From: Numida meleagris
Taxonomy: Eukaryota > Chordata > Aves > Galliformes > Numididae
DNA: 64,000 nucleotides
NCBI RefSeq assembly: GCF_002078875.1
Contig: NC_034412.1
Span: 33,728,793 to 33,792,792, forward strand
Direction: 5' to 3'
A program made the translations under genes and the position numbers. This document shows positions 37,151-48,900 of this stretch, piece after piece; position 1 is the stretch's first letter, and each line of letters begins with the position of its first letter. The notes beneath the pieces are model-generated. The model searched no databases. It had not been told where the DNA came from and saw nothing but the letters and a program-made list of their open reading frames with translations.

Positions 37151-38016
37151 CTAAAGAAAAGGGGAAATGAATGATTTCTTGAAATCAAAGCTCAAACTCC
37201 TAGTTCTAGACCTACTAATTCACTTCAAGGTTTTTTTTCCTTTTCAAGTTTAATTAAATCAGATTTCTGCACATATGCAATGCAGTACAACTGACTATTA
37301 GTGTAGAGTCTGCCACAGAAAATAACTGAAGACATTTCAGAATGAGGAAATGCACTGCTGTTTGTTAGCCTTGGAACTCATAATAATTAATTCATCAACA
37401 AGTAAAACAAGTAATTAAGCCGAGGCTGAGTTTTGCTTCGTTTTAGTAGATTAGAGTCAACCCTTTGCCATTCCATAGTCATAAATCACAAGGTATAACA
37501 AGGTACAGCACTCATTTAGGCCACTACAGCAAAGCTGCAGGAAAAAGTGAAATGGGTGGTCACAAAGTTTGGTACACTGTGTGCATGTATCAGACACACT
37601 CGGCCTTATAACACACGTACCTAAACTGTGTCAGCATTTAAACTTTTAGTTTTCCACCCCCATTAATAAATTTCCTCTCTTCTTCTGGACTCTTTCTAAA
37701 ATAGGTGCAAGGAGGGAAGGGGAAGGCAAGGAAGGAGGAAGCTTCGTAAACCAGAGCAGATTCCTGTGTACATTACAGTGCATTGTTTCAGCCTTACAGG
37801 GAAGAACTAAGAACTAACACTATTAATAACAGATGTAACCCTGTGGTAATGGATCTGGTTGCCATCGGAGTAAAACTGCAAAGCTGTAACATTTAAAGGG
37901 AAATCTGTAATGCATGGGACGTAGATCTAACTGCCTGTCACTCTCCCGGGCTGCATGAAAAATACCCCTGCACTCCCAAGAGGCCCTGCGAGCGCAAAGC
38001 GAGGTGAGGACCATAC
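37151..38016 (-). other. PCDH18: PCDH18 intron 1
   Basis: An 866-base intron with GTATGG donor (38016) and CTTTAG acceptor (37151). Nothing else recognised. If the donor is ignored, exon 1 continues 29 codons to a stop at 37927, which could give a truncated tail isoform. Confidence 0.93.
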
Positions 38017-40521
38017 CTCAACAGCTGGAGTTGCATGGGTGAGCTCCAGTGAGAAGTTCTCAGGCACGTGGTTGGAGGAGATGGTCACCAGGCTGTTCAG
38101 CGATTGGTGGCTGTGGTGGCTCTGCCGGCTGCTCATCTGCCCTCTCTCCAGGGTCGGGGATGAGGACGGGGAAGCTCTGTGGTGAGATCGGATGGGGAGC
38201 GTGCCATTAACTGTTGGCACCAATGTGATGTCCCCTTTGTGGATCTGCCTGGAGGGCCGCTTCGGGTGGTGCTGGTAGGTCGATTCTGCCACACGGCAGT
38301 TGTAGGACCTGGTGTCCTTTTTCTCTCGATTACATCTCGTGGCAAAGATAACCATGATGACCAGTAACACGGCACATATTGATCCTAAGGATATAATTGT
38401 TATCATCGAGACATCCAGAGAGGGTTGGCTTAGCAAAGTAGCTTCTGTGCTTGAAAATGAATAAACATACTCAAAAACCGTACACTTCAGAAGCGCTTTA
38501 GTACTGAGCTGAGGACTGCCTTTATCCTGGACTATGACAAAAAATTCCCATTGCTTAGTTGGAACCGATTCTACACTTGCATTGATGGAGATGTCACAAG
38601 TTTTGGGATCCATCACAAAGATGCTGTCTTCCTTGTCAGCTGCTATGGAACAGCTGAGTTCAGAGTTCATGCCAGAGTCTCTATCTGTAGCTCTTATCCT
38701 CGTGACAAGAAAGCCAATCCCAGCATCTTTAGGGATTGAGATTTCCGCCGTGCTGTTGCGCAGTGCTGGGCCCACGATGACAGGAGCATTGTCATTTTCA
38801 TCAATGACGGTTAGCACCACCGTGGTGTTACTAACAAGTTGCTGGCTCCCTCCATCCCTAGCTTGAACCATAAAGGCAATCTGATTTACCTCTTCATGGT
38901 CAAAAGTTCTCAAGGCATAGATTGCCCCGTTAGAGGGATCAATGGTCACATAGGTGGTTATAGAACTTCCCAAAACAGAGGTCTCCAAAATAGTGTAGGT
39001 CACCTGCCCATTGTCCCCTAGATCTGGGTCTGTGGCCGTGACGGATGTGATGTAGGCTCCTGGAGAGTTATTTTCTAAGATAACTACTTCGTATCTGTTT
39101 GTCTGGAAGCGGGGTGGGTTGTCATTTTCATCACTGACTTGGACAGTAAAGTGTTTTACCATGGAGAGACTTGGCGTTCCCTTGTCCTCTGCTATTACAG
39201 TCAAGCTGTACTCAGATCTCTTTTCTCTATCTAGACTGGCATTAGTCAAGATTAAATAGTTATTTTCGTAAGTCTTTTGCAGTTTAAAGTGGCCATGACC
39301 ATGGAGCTTGCAAACTACCTCTCCGTTCACGCCCGAGTCCTTGTCCTGCACTCTGACCAGCGCAACAAACGTGTCCAGGGGGGACCCCTCAGAAACGTAA
39401 GCTGTTTCTTCCTTCTCCGGTGACATCAAGTTTAAGCTAATTTCTGGTCTGTTATCATTCACATCTACCACTTTAATTATAATTTTGCAATGAGCTGGAA
39501 TAGAATTTGGCCCCATGTCTTGAGCCTGGGCATCAATTTCATAGGACTTGGTAATTTCATAGTCCACTTGCTTCAGAAGGGTCAGATGTCCTTTCTCTGA
39601 ATCTATCCTGAAAGTCTCCATAATTTTGGGAGACACATGACTGCTAAAGGAGTACACGACCTTCCCATTAGCGCCCTCGTCTGGGTCGGTCGCATTGAGG
39701 TCGATGAGCAAAGTCCCGACTGGGGAGTTTTCCAGGAGTTGAATTATATACGACTGCTGCTCAAAAGCAGGGCTGTTGTCGTTGGAGTCGGAAATGCTGA
39801 TTTTCAGGAGGGACGACCCAGACCTCTGCGGCACCCCCTTATCGGACGCAGTGAGCTGGAGCTCGTAGCTCGACTTCAGCTCCCGGTCCAGCTCCCTCAC
39901 CACGATCAGCTCTGCGTACTTGGCGCCATCAGTCCTTGTCCTCACCTCGATGCTGAAAAAATCGTTGTCAGAAAGGGAGTAAGTGTGCAGTGAGTTGTCC
40001 CCCACATCTGGGTCAAAAGCACTGTCCAGGGGGATACGGGTGCCCACGGCCGCGCTCTCAGATATTTCGATGGGGATGAGAGCCCTGGAAAACTGGGGGG
40101 AGTTGTCGTTGATGTCCAGCACCTCCACTTCCACATGGAAGAGCTGCAGATGCTCGGTGGGCAGAGTGATCACATCGAACTCGATGGAGCAGTTCAAGTT
40201 TTTTTGGCAGAGTTGCTCCCGGTCGATCTTAGCCCCGATGCTGATCTCCCCGTTATCCTCGCGGACGATGAGCAGTGGGGAGTTCCCCCTCTGCATGGCT
40301 CGGAATCGGACCGAGGCGGGGTTGGGGATTTTCAATAGCACATCGGCCACGTCCTCCGCCAGCCTGGCGATGACCGAGCCGACCCGCTGCTCCTCGTAAA
40401 TCCGGTACTTCAGGTTCTTGCCCAGTACAGCCTTATCGAGAGATATAACCGCCAGTGCAAAAAGGAACATAAAGTGCATTTTGCTGCCAGCCTGCCGCGT
40501 CTGTAAGTTTCTGCAATTCAT
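38017..40521 (-). CDS. PCDH18: PCDH18 coding exon 1 (protocadherin-18 ectodomain, membrane helix, proximal tail)
   Basis: This large first exon encodes residues 1-835 of protocadherin-18, a delta-2 protocadherin mediating homophilic calcium-dependent adhesion at the cell surface, mainly in developing neural and mesenchymal tissue (family knowledge). The start is the first in-frame ATG at 40521; an in-frame TAA lies just upstream (40548-40546) and the codon between them and the ATG is a TTG. A second ATG at 40479 (residue 15) begins the hydrophobic signal peptide (about 15-34) and could also be used. Six cadherin repeats follow, with inter-repeat calcium motifs DINDN (136-140), DSNDN (245-249), DVNDN (353-357), DENDN (464-468) and DENDN (574-578). 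The membrane helix is about 706-728. Several N-glycosylation sequons are visible. The basic RCNREKKDTR juxtamembrane segment and VTISSNHVPENFSLEL block match PCDH18 rather than PCDH10, 17 or 19. No stop or frameshift interrupts it. Confidence 0.98.
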
Positions 40522-40549
40522 TTCTCCCAGCAAGTTAAGAAGCAATTAC

Positions 40550-41510
40550 TCAAACTTCCTCCGGTACCTCAAACCCCGCGCACATCTGCTCCTTCCAGCC
40601 GCCTCTCACAACCAGCCCGGCATCAACAGCGCGGAAGATGAGAAAACTTTTCCATACACACCGTGCCGGGACATCCAGGGACGAACCGCCGCCGCGCTCT
40701 CCGCCTGCGCTCCCGCGCCTCCGCCCTTCCCGCTGCTCAGCCGCTCTCCATGTGTCGCCGGCGGACCCGAGATCGGCGGCGTCTCCGGGCACGCCCCTCC
40801 CTCCCTGGGCGGCGCAGCGAGCGCGGGCGGCGCCGGCTCCGGCCGCAGCCCCGCGCAACTTCACTCGGACAAAGCCGCAGCGCGGAGCGGCCCGGCGCCG
40901 GCAGCCAATCAGCGGGCGCGGCCAGGGGAGGCGGGGCAGGGCCGGAGGCTTCGCGCCCTCCGCGCTCCGCGGGGTCCCGGTCCCGCCGCCGCCACCCCGC
41001 TGGCACCGTGCGGTGCTCCCGTTTAGTTAACTCCTCGCTTCTCAAGCAGCGAGCGGGCTGGGGGGGACGCAGCTAACTGCCTCGGAAGCGCCTCGGTGCC
41101 GCTCGTCTCCGTGTCAGCGCTTCTCCTCAGTGCCTGTTTTGTGCGCGGAGAGCTCCTGTCGCTCCTTGGAGTCTCTCCGCGCTGCGTGCCCAGTCAGTGA
41201 CACCGCCCGCTCCCGGCCAGCCCCCGTCCCCTCCCGCAGCACTTCTGCCCTCAGCGCGTGTGCCCCAGCGTGGCGGGGCGTGTGCGTGTGCTTTGCTGCG
41301 TGCCGCTGCGCGCTGCCTCCGCTGCGTTTCCTCCCGGCGGGTGCCACGCTCGGGCTGTGCTCTGCGCCTCGCTCGAGCCAAGCGTCTGCGAGAAGGGGCC
41401 GCGGGGCGGACGGGGCGCCCCGAAAGTCAGCGTTGCCCTCGGCCTCCTCTGCTGCTGGGAGCTGTTCTCGTGTTCGTGTGGCAACTTGCACCAAGAAATA
41501 AAATCATCTC
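40550..41510. promoter_or_regulatory. CpG-island promoter region and 5' untranslated region of PCDH18
   Basis: A sharply GC- and CpG-rich block, unlike the AT-rich flanks, starts at the PCDH18 start codon and extends about 1 kb upstream of the gene. It has GC-box-like GGCGGGGC (40930-40937) and an NF-Y type CCAAT (40905-40909 on the plus strand). No TATA box is evident, as usual for such promoters. The transcription start cannot be placed exactly. The long frames here on both strands result from lack of AT-rich stops, not coding. Confidence 0.85.
40903..40914 (+). promoter_or_regulatory. NF-Y/CCAAT box in the PCDH18 CpG island
   Basis: AGCCAATCAGCG closely matches the extended NF-Y consensus. 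It lies about 380 bases upstream of the start codon and next to a GC box, a typical housekeeping-style promoter arrangement. It reads in reverse relative to the gene, which NF-Y tolerates. Confidence 0.55.
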
Positions 41511-41621
41511 AGGGCTGAGCGAGTGATGTGTCTGTGGACCCCAGAAACGCCGCAGATGGCTGCGCGAGCTGCGCGCTGCAGCCAGGTCTCCGAAGCGGAT
41601 ATCTCCTCGTGTATCTGCTCG

Positions 41622-41629
41622 TGACGTGA
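41622..41629 (+). promoter_or_regulatory. CRE-like site upstream of PCDH18
   Basis: TGACGTGA, one mismatch from the CREB/ATF palindrome, about 100 bases beyond the CpG island. Chance matches of this length are frequent, so this is only a candidate. Confidence 0.25.
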
Positions 41630-43957
41630 TGCCTGTTTCCCTTTCAGTTGATCATTTTAGCTGCTACAGCCTGGCCGTGCTTCCCATTGTTTCCCCGCTA
41701 ACTTCTCCCAGTTGTTTATTGGTGTTTCACATCGCCTCACCACCACTCTCTTCTGCTGCGTTTTTTCTCAGATATTCCCCCTGCCATGTCCAGAAATGTA
41801 AAAAGTAAATTTTCGATTCCTCCAATTTACTTGCTCTCCGCAGAGCTCAGCCAAAGTCACTAAGAAGGTTCTTGTTGAAAGAGAAAGCAGAGGAGGCTCA
41901 GCGTGAACTCTCCTTCTTTTTAAGCATTCAAAAGCATTTTATCAGCCATTGTCTCTTTTTTTTTCACAAACCAGCGCCGTGTGGCAAATTGTGCAGAATA
42001 GAAATGCCTATAATGAATGTATTTAGTACTGGGTCACGCCGATGAACATTCTGCCCCCATGAATAATACTGTTTTACAAGTTTGCAGCCCTTTCAAATTG
42101 CAGATCCCCAAACCCTATAGGCAAACTAGAAAAGCTAACACAAGCAACTGGGACTTTAGAAACCCATAGCCATCTGGCCTAAATCTCTAACAATCCAAGC
42201 CAATAATTATATCAATTCAGGCTTTAGTGAACCCCTTTGCAAACACCAAAAGAGCAAAGAAAGGAATTAGTGGCCATTCTAAGTTCTGGTGGAGAAAATT
42301 CAGAGATAATCTAATTCCATTAGTTCACAGGCAGCTTTTTTTTTTTGCGGCTCTGATAAATCTTCCTAAAACATTTTTCCATAACACCACTGTAAACTCT
42401 TTTCTGATGATAATTGGCGAAATGGGTTCAATTAAATGCTGTTCTGAGTGTCAACAAAAAGTATTTTGTTGATAAAAGAAGTCACTGCCCCATTACATGA
42501 GTACAGAAGATGAATAATTCATAGAAAAATAATTTCCCTGCTGAAATACTAAGACATTATATATATATTTAAATGATAACATGTTCCTACAAGTAACTGT
42601 TGGGTACATTTAGCTACGCAGAATTTGCTTCATGCAATTCTTATCACTTTCCAAATAGTAATTCCAAGTCATCACCTTGGTCTTTCTCAGAGACTCCCTC
42701 TGAGATACTCTCATGTTAATATCTATATTAACGGAGAGCAGGATGCCTATAGATAGGAAGTGCAGCGTCTCTTTTCTTTTTTTCCTTTTTTTTTTTTTTT
42801 GGCAAGTTCACCATCGGGTTATTTATAACATTGTCGCAGAAGTCCACACTGTCATACCACCAAGCATTTACACTTACAGTGAAGATAAAGATGTCATTGG
42901 CACAGCCCTTATCTGGATTCTGAACTAAAGGGACGGGGAAGCATTCCTCTGCTTTTTTTCCAGTGTCCATTTGACCCTGTGAGCCAGGAGAAGACACCCT
43001 CCTCGCTCTGTTGGTGCAGAGGCAGCAACGCTGGCACGAGTGGCGCTTGGGAACAATCACAGCACTCCCAAGGCTGATTCCTCACTCGGCCAGTGAAAGA
43101 GTTCTGTCTGAAAGTCTCTTAAACTCCCGTCCACCTTTGACATGGCAGACTTCCCTTACAAAGGGAAGGGAGAGTCCCACGTGCAGCCCGCAGACATTTC
43201 TGATGAAGCGTGGTATTTGAGTGCTGCTAGGCACGTGAGTGGAGTGCTCCTGGCCTCCTGGAGTCCAAGCCTGGCTATTCCCACCTGATACCTATCTACT
43301 TGCTGCAAAATCTCATCCAGAGTTGCATTCAGAATTGACAAGCAGCACACGTGAGGAAAGAAAAAAAGCATCTCCCAATCAGACTTCCTTTTGCCTACAT
43401 TGCTGCTCCAGAAGCCACAGCTGCACAGCAGCTTAAATAATTTTTCACTCAGCTGAAAATAGGTTTACTTCTCTGGTGGAGATGCTTTAAAGTCTGTCTT
43501 GTTTCTCAAAGGAGTTTTATTGAGCTTTGAAGCATATATTTCCTTCTAAAAGTTACCAATTCCCTAGGTGTGTGGTATATATCCAAAACTTAGGTGACAG
43601 AGAATTTTACTTTGAGGAACTGCTTTGAGAAACAGTCCCTCGCCAGGGACAGGGGAGAAAGAAAATGATTTTCTTGACAATGACAGAAGCACGGTGAAAT
43701 TAGCACAGTGCCATTTGGTTCATTCACCCCACCCCCAAAAAAGAAATGAGGTTTTATTCACTTTCAGTATGATTTATTGCCTTATGTTGCAACATGTTAC
43801 AAAATGTCATATGCACTATGCTCCAGTGCACAAGACATAGCAAGGCAAAATTTGATTTGACACCTGTGTAATGAATGTGAAAGACAAGTCTTCCTAAGTC
43901 AGAAGTGTATTTTAAAAGAACATTTCCATCACAATGAATGACAAAACTGGGGGGCTG

Positions 43958-44028
43958 TTCTCTCCCTCTTCTCTTTCATCCTCCTCTTCCTCTCTCTGCC
44001 CCTCTCCTTTCTCTCTCCCTCCCTCTTC
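43958..44028. repeat. Polypyrimidine (CT-rich) tract
   Basis: About 70 bases almost entirely C and T on the plus strand, with CTCTCC/CCTCTT units. It could adopt triplex structure; otherwise a degenerate microsatellite. Confidence 0.85.
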
Positions 44029-44810
44029 AGTGAGCTTGCTGCCCAAAGTAAAATGAAAAACAGGGCTCTCCCTTGTCTTTGCACCTTACATTTCCATCTG
44101 TTGCAGCAGAATGGGCGAAGGGTACCCATGTAGGAAGATGAGTGTTACCAATTCAGACTCACTCTTGGAGCCACAGAGAAGTTGCTAGAGGACTGATAGG
44201 CATGAAAGGAGGCTGACAATTCAGCCTGACTTTTGGCAAGGACAATCATATTATAGAACTCATCACAAAGTAATGCTGTATTCGTCCAACCTGTTTGCTA
44301 TCTCACCAGTCGTGCTTGTACCTGATACCTCTTCCTGAACTAGAGCGCATTAGAGGCTAGATTACTCTAAGAGACATAAAAGGTTGAGTCGGCCACTGCA
44401 CTATCAAATATGATCTCCTATGTATCACAGTCTTCTTAGTTAAGCCCAATGAGATTAGCTGGGGCATTTATTTTAACCTTTATTTGTCCCTCAATCAGGC
44501 ATCAGTTACGCGGCAGAGCACTGACCATCCCAACTGGGGACAGAGGCTGCTGATGGACAAATCAGAAAGGCCAAAAATCCTCGATACTATCCGTCCTGAC
44601 TTCCCCCAAATCTGCACCTTAAATTACCATAATCCTGAGAGCACTGCCCCTGTTGTGCCCCTTCTACCCAACAGGAGCATCCTTAGTGACCGCTGTCACC
44701 TCTGAGACACCTGTAAACATAACTGCTATATCGGGGGAAAATGTCTTCCTGGCTCCAACAGAAGAGCAGCTGTCATGTCCTGCCCATAAGTGGAGGGATG
44801 GGGTGACCAG

Positions 44811-44830
44811 AGGGTTAGGTTTAGGGTTAG
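44811..44830 (+). repeat. Short telomere-like repeat
   Basis: Reads AGGGTTAGGTTTAGGGTTAG, about three units of TTAGGG-type sequence with one variant. Too short for an interstitial telomeric site of structural importance. Confidence 0.6.
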
Positions 44831-45958
44831 CCCCTGAAGCAGAAGAGGAGGAAGGATGAACAGAGAAATCTAGTTCATGCTCCTGATCTAGACTTTTCAC
44901 TGCTTCAAGTTGCTTTAAGAAATCTAATCATTCATTAAAATACATCAAACCACAAAACTGTATACATTTGCTGATGGTTGAGAACTTTTTTTTTTTAATA
45001 AGCAAGTTCAAAATTAGATTTTACATTATCATCAATCATTGTGGCAAAGGGCAGGGGAGCAGATTTTCTGCTACACGAGTAAATTTTCATGGCAGTTTTG
45101 CAATGCAGCATTGTGTATATAAATAGCAAGTTAAACTTGTACATGGTTCATGCATGGTAAGTACTGTACCAAGATATTTAGTCTCTTTCTGAACCAATAA
45201 GACATTTCTCTCTCAAAGTTTTACCAAGTGCAAAAGTGAAAATTGCCTGAGACTTACAGCTTACTGCATCTTGATTATAAAGAAATGCCTGTAATGCATT
45301 ACAGGTTACTTTTGAATTAATATGAGTAGTCATTAACTTGGCACAGAATATAATGAAAATTCCGTTGTCTGATCACTCTGAATGCATCTGACATTGTGTT
45401 TAACGTTCTGTTTAGTTGTTTCCTTGTAAAGTACGAAGTAGAATATCTCTGCTAGCCTTTTACCTCAAATTGCCTTTAAGAGTAAGGTATGCATTTCAGT
45501 AAAACGAGGTTTTCAGCATTATTTATGCCTGGGAAATTACCAAAGGCACTTTTAAAACTATGGTAGGCTTCTTTCCCCCCACACCTGAGGAAACCACGTA
45601 ACACTTTCTCACAAATGCCACATTAACCCAGCTGTGGCTGCGGTTGTACACGACTGCCCATTTCCTAATGCATCATTTTTTCTGTCTATCTATATCATTG
45701 TGAATACAAATAACGAGAAGAACCAGATGCTCCATAGGACAGTGGCTATAACATTCGGCCCATGCAGTGACTGGACGAACAATGACATACTTGAAGACCC
45801 CGGACCCCATTTCCCCATAAGGAAAACACCGTCAAGAGTCGGGACATTCCTTGAGTGCGTAATGACTTCAGCCTTATGCACTGGTATAATTGCATTACAT
45901 TTCCTATGTCTGCTTTTATTCCAGGTGTTAACAAATTGATATTCTGTACATATACACA

Positions 45959-45984
45959 CATATATATGTGTACACATATATATG
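45959..45984. repeat. 26-bp perfect palindrome in an AT/CA tract
   Basis: CATATATATG, then TGTACA, then CATATATATG; each part is self-complementary so the whole is a perfect palindrome without spacer. It lies inside a (CA/TA) dinucleotide-rich stretch starting at about 45946. Confidence 0.9.
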
Positions 45985-48900
45985 ATTGATATACTACGTA
46001 TAACTGATGTACTCCTTATAATTGACATACTTGGGTTTGAAATAAATTTGAAATGCTTTCTGTCACACTGCTGCAGTTCTCTTGGGATAAACATCTTGCC
46101 CTAGCGTCCTGCAGAACACTAACTTGTGATGATATCTTCAGGGCCATTCTCACTTTTTACAGGGCAGAAGGTGCAGCTACATTTGTTTTACTTATTTTCT
46201 TCACAAGAGTGAGACTCTTTTAAAGGAAGGGGTTGAAGTTTGGTGTAGATGTGAATTTAGCCAGGGCTACAATGCAACTTTGTTAAATTACCAGCTCAAA
46301 CCAAGCTTTTTAAGCAACTTTAACTTTCTCCACTACCCCTGGGAGTTTAAAAAAGGAGCATAATTGCTGCTTCAAGTATCTTCAGACCAGACAAAGCATG
46401 TCTTCAATCTTCCCCTGACAGCCTAAGCCAAACAGTCCAAATCCACTCATCTGCACGCCCTGCCAGCAGCTGTCTGCAACCAGCACACCCTGAGGACACC
46501 AGACACGCTCATGGCGTGAGCCTCAGAGGAGTGCAATAGCAACACTGGGTTCAAATTCCGGTGACAATGAAGGACACTTGGTCAGAATTGTTCAGAAACA
46601 GATATTCTTGGGCAGACTTTTCCTACAAGAATCTGAACCTCTCCATGTGGCAGCATTTTGCAATCCTGCGTTACACACCATGGCCTGTAAGGAAACATGG
46701 TGCTGGTGGCCTTCCCCTCTTCAACATCTTAGGCACAGCCCACCACCCAGCCTGCTGCAAGAGTCGGGACCAAATACGCAGTTTGTTTTATTTCACAATA
46801 AATATTTATACAGCACTGTACATGGGTATCTGCATTTTATGATCTTGATTTTGCTAGGGGAAAAAAAAAAAAAAGGAATAAAGAAATGCTCCCTGCTTCT
46901 ATGTCATGGGAAAACATGTGGAAATGTAAACCTGCTGTAGGAAGCAGGCACAGTGGGAGTTGTAATGGGAAAAAGGCAAGCGTGGTTTATCAGCAGAATA
47001 TGTAACATATACTGAACATCCGGCTTCCCAAGTAAGTTGTTAACAGTGCTCAATACAACTGTTTCTCTTTAAAGAATCAGATGTTCTTTTTTTTTTTTTT
47101 CCCCCCAATAGATGCAGTATGGTAAAACTGGTGCCATAAAGTCATTGCAAGAGACAGCAAACAACTTTGTTATCATAATAGGCGTTTTTTTCTCCTTTAT
47201 TAAACAATGGCTCTAGCAGGTGGCATGTGGCTGGGACCGGGTCTATCACCATCTCCAGGGTGCCAAGACATCCCTTAAAGTTTCTGTGGGAGGAATTTGT
47301 TGGTGGGATTTGGATTGTAAAGGCACGTGAGCATCTGCTGCCTGCTCAGACTCATTATCATTGACACAATTAGCTCCTGCAGCTCCTGACCTGGCAGCCG
47401 GAGCCGGGACTCAATTTGCCTGCCTCCCTGACAATGCTCATTGCCATTCATCTGAGTGCTCAGGCTCCTCTTCTCCAGGTCCGGGCCAAGGCACTGCAGA
47501 AACAGTCTGCACAGGGGCATGCTCAGGGTAGGAAGAGCTAAGTGACATAACAGCTACTGATAGCCTAAAATCATTGGCCTTGGTACAGCACCGCTGATAA
47601 ACTTCCAGTATTTATAGTAAAGTTTTTTAGTAAAGCATAAGACACTATATTGCAAAAATAGCCTTTTTTTTTTTTTACACTTCTGTATGCTTTCTGTAAG
47701 TATCCTACAAGCTTTTTCGGTGATTCAGAAGATATTACAAAGTACTACTGCTGTTATTCCACAATCCCAGACACTTTCAACGTTGGGACAAACTTTTGAT
47801 TTTTTTTTTCCATTATGAACAGACAAACTAGATCCTGATTTTGAGTTAATTTGGAAAGCAGACTGCAAATGAGAGTTTTACTCTTTAGGATATAGGGAAA
47901 GTCAGAGTTAATTGACACCTTCCTCTGACAGCCACAGACTAAACAAAATGTTAACACATATCTGCAGATAAAGCCTTCGCATTCCTGTAAGTGTCCTAAC
48001 CCCACATAAAACTGCAATTATTTTTCATTTTCCTACAATAGACATCGCCTGATTCCTTCTTGCTGTCCCCATGTCCTTTTATTGCTTCAAAGAACCCCTT
48101 GCCCATAAATGGAAAATTAGAGAAGTCGCAGTTTTTTTTTTTTAAATAAATCACTCAATTAAAAGCAGCAAGGCGGGGAAGGAGAAAGAGAACAAGAATT
48201 TAAGCTGATCTACATCCTGAATAAAAGTCAAGGATCCCTCTCTGTCTTTGAACAAAGAAAGCAGAAGGGCTTCAAGGCCTGAAATGTGCAGTAATCTTAC
48301 AGTTTTTGAATGCTGCATAGATAGCAAGTTGTGGCCTCACTGAAAAATACTAGATTTAAGCAGAAATACATTTACCACCACATGTCTTTCCCGAGACTGT
48401 CTTTACTCGCTCTTTGTAACAGCGGAGGATGGAAAATATCATGCAGAGCTGGGGATGAGGTGAGGGCACGACGTTTATTTTCAGATGTTTTTAAAACTCA
48501 GGGCAGTGTTATTGTTTCCATAAATCATTATTACAGGTTTATTTTCCTCGGCCCCCTCACTGTCTTGTTAGGCAAAACACAAGCTGGGCACTGCAACCCC
48601 GCAGAGCTAAAATGAAAGAAGTGGTCACGTTTTGGTGAGCTTCCCAAAATGATGACTGGTTCCAGGCACCGCTGTGGTTGTGCAAACCCAGAGCCCAGAG
48701 GAGAGCCAAAGGCACCTCTCTTGCTGATACTCAGAGCGCATGCTTGTTTGCAGAACTGCCCCAGTTCTTGTGGCTTTGTCATGGAAATGTGAACCCTGAA
48801 AGAACAGTCTATTATGTCAAATTACAAATTATATTATAGGGTTTTAAGTAATTGTTTGCTTACCGTTGTCACGCACATGTGGTTTATTGAAAGTTGATGT

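Noticed and set aside
38133..40399. Plus-strand and alternative-frame open frames inside PCDH18 exon 1
   Set aside because: Shadows of the strongly supported cadherin frame; no independent motifs.
40550..41526. Several overlapping open frames of 77-202 codons on both strands upstream of PCDH18
   Set aside because: They result from high GC content and few stops in a CpG island; all frames are open together and the translations are low-complexity Arg/Ala/Pro.
44811..44830. Interstitial telomere site
   Set aside because: Only about three degenerate TTAGGG units; too short to indicate a chromosome fusion or end.
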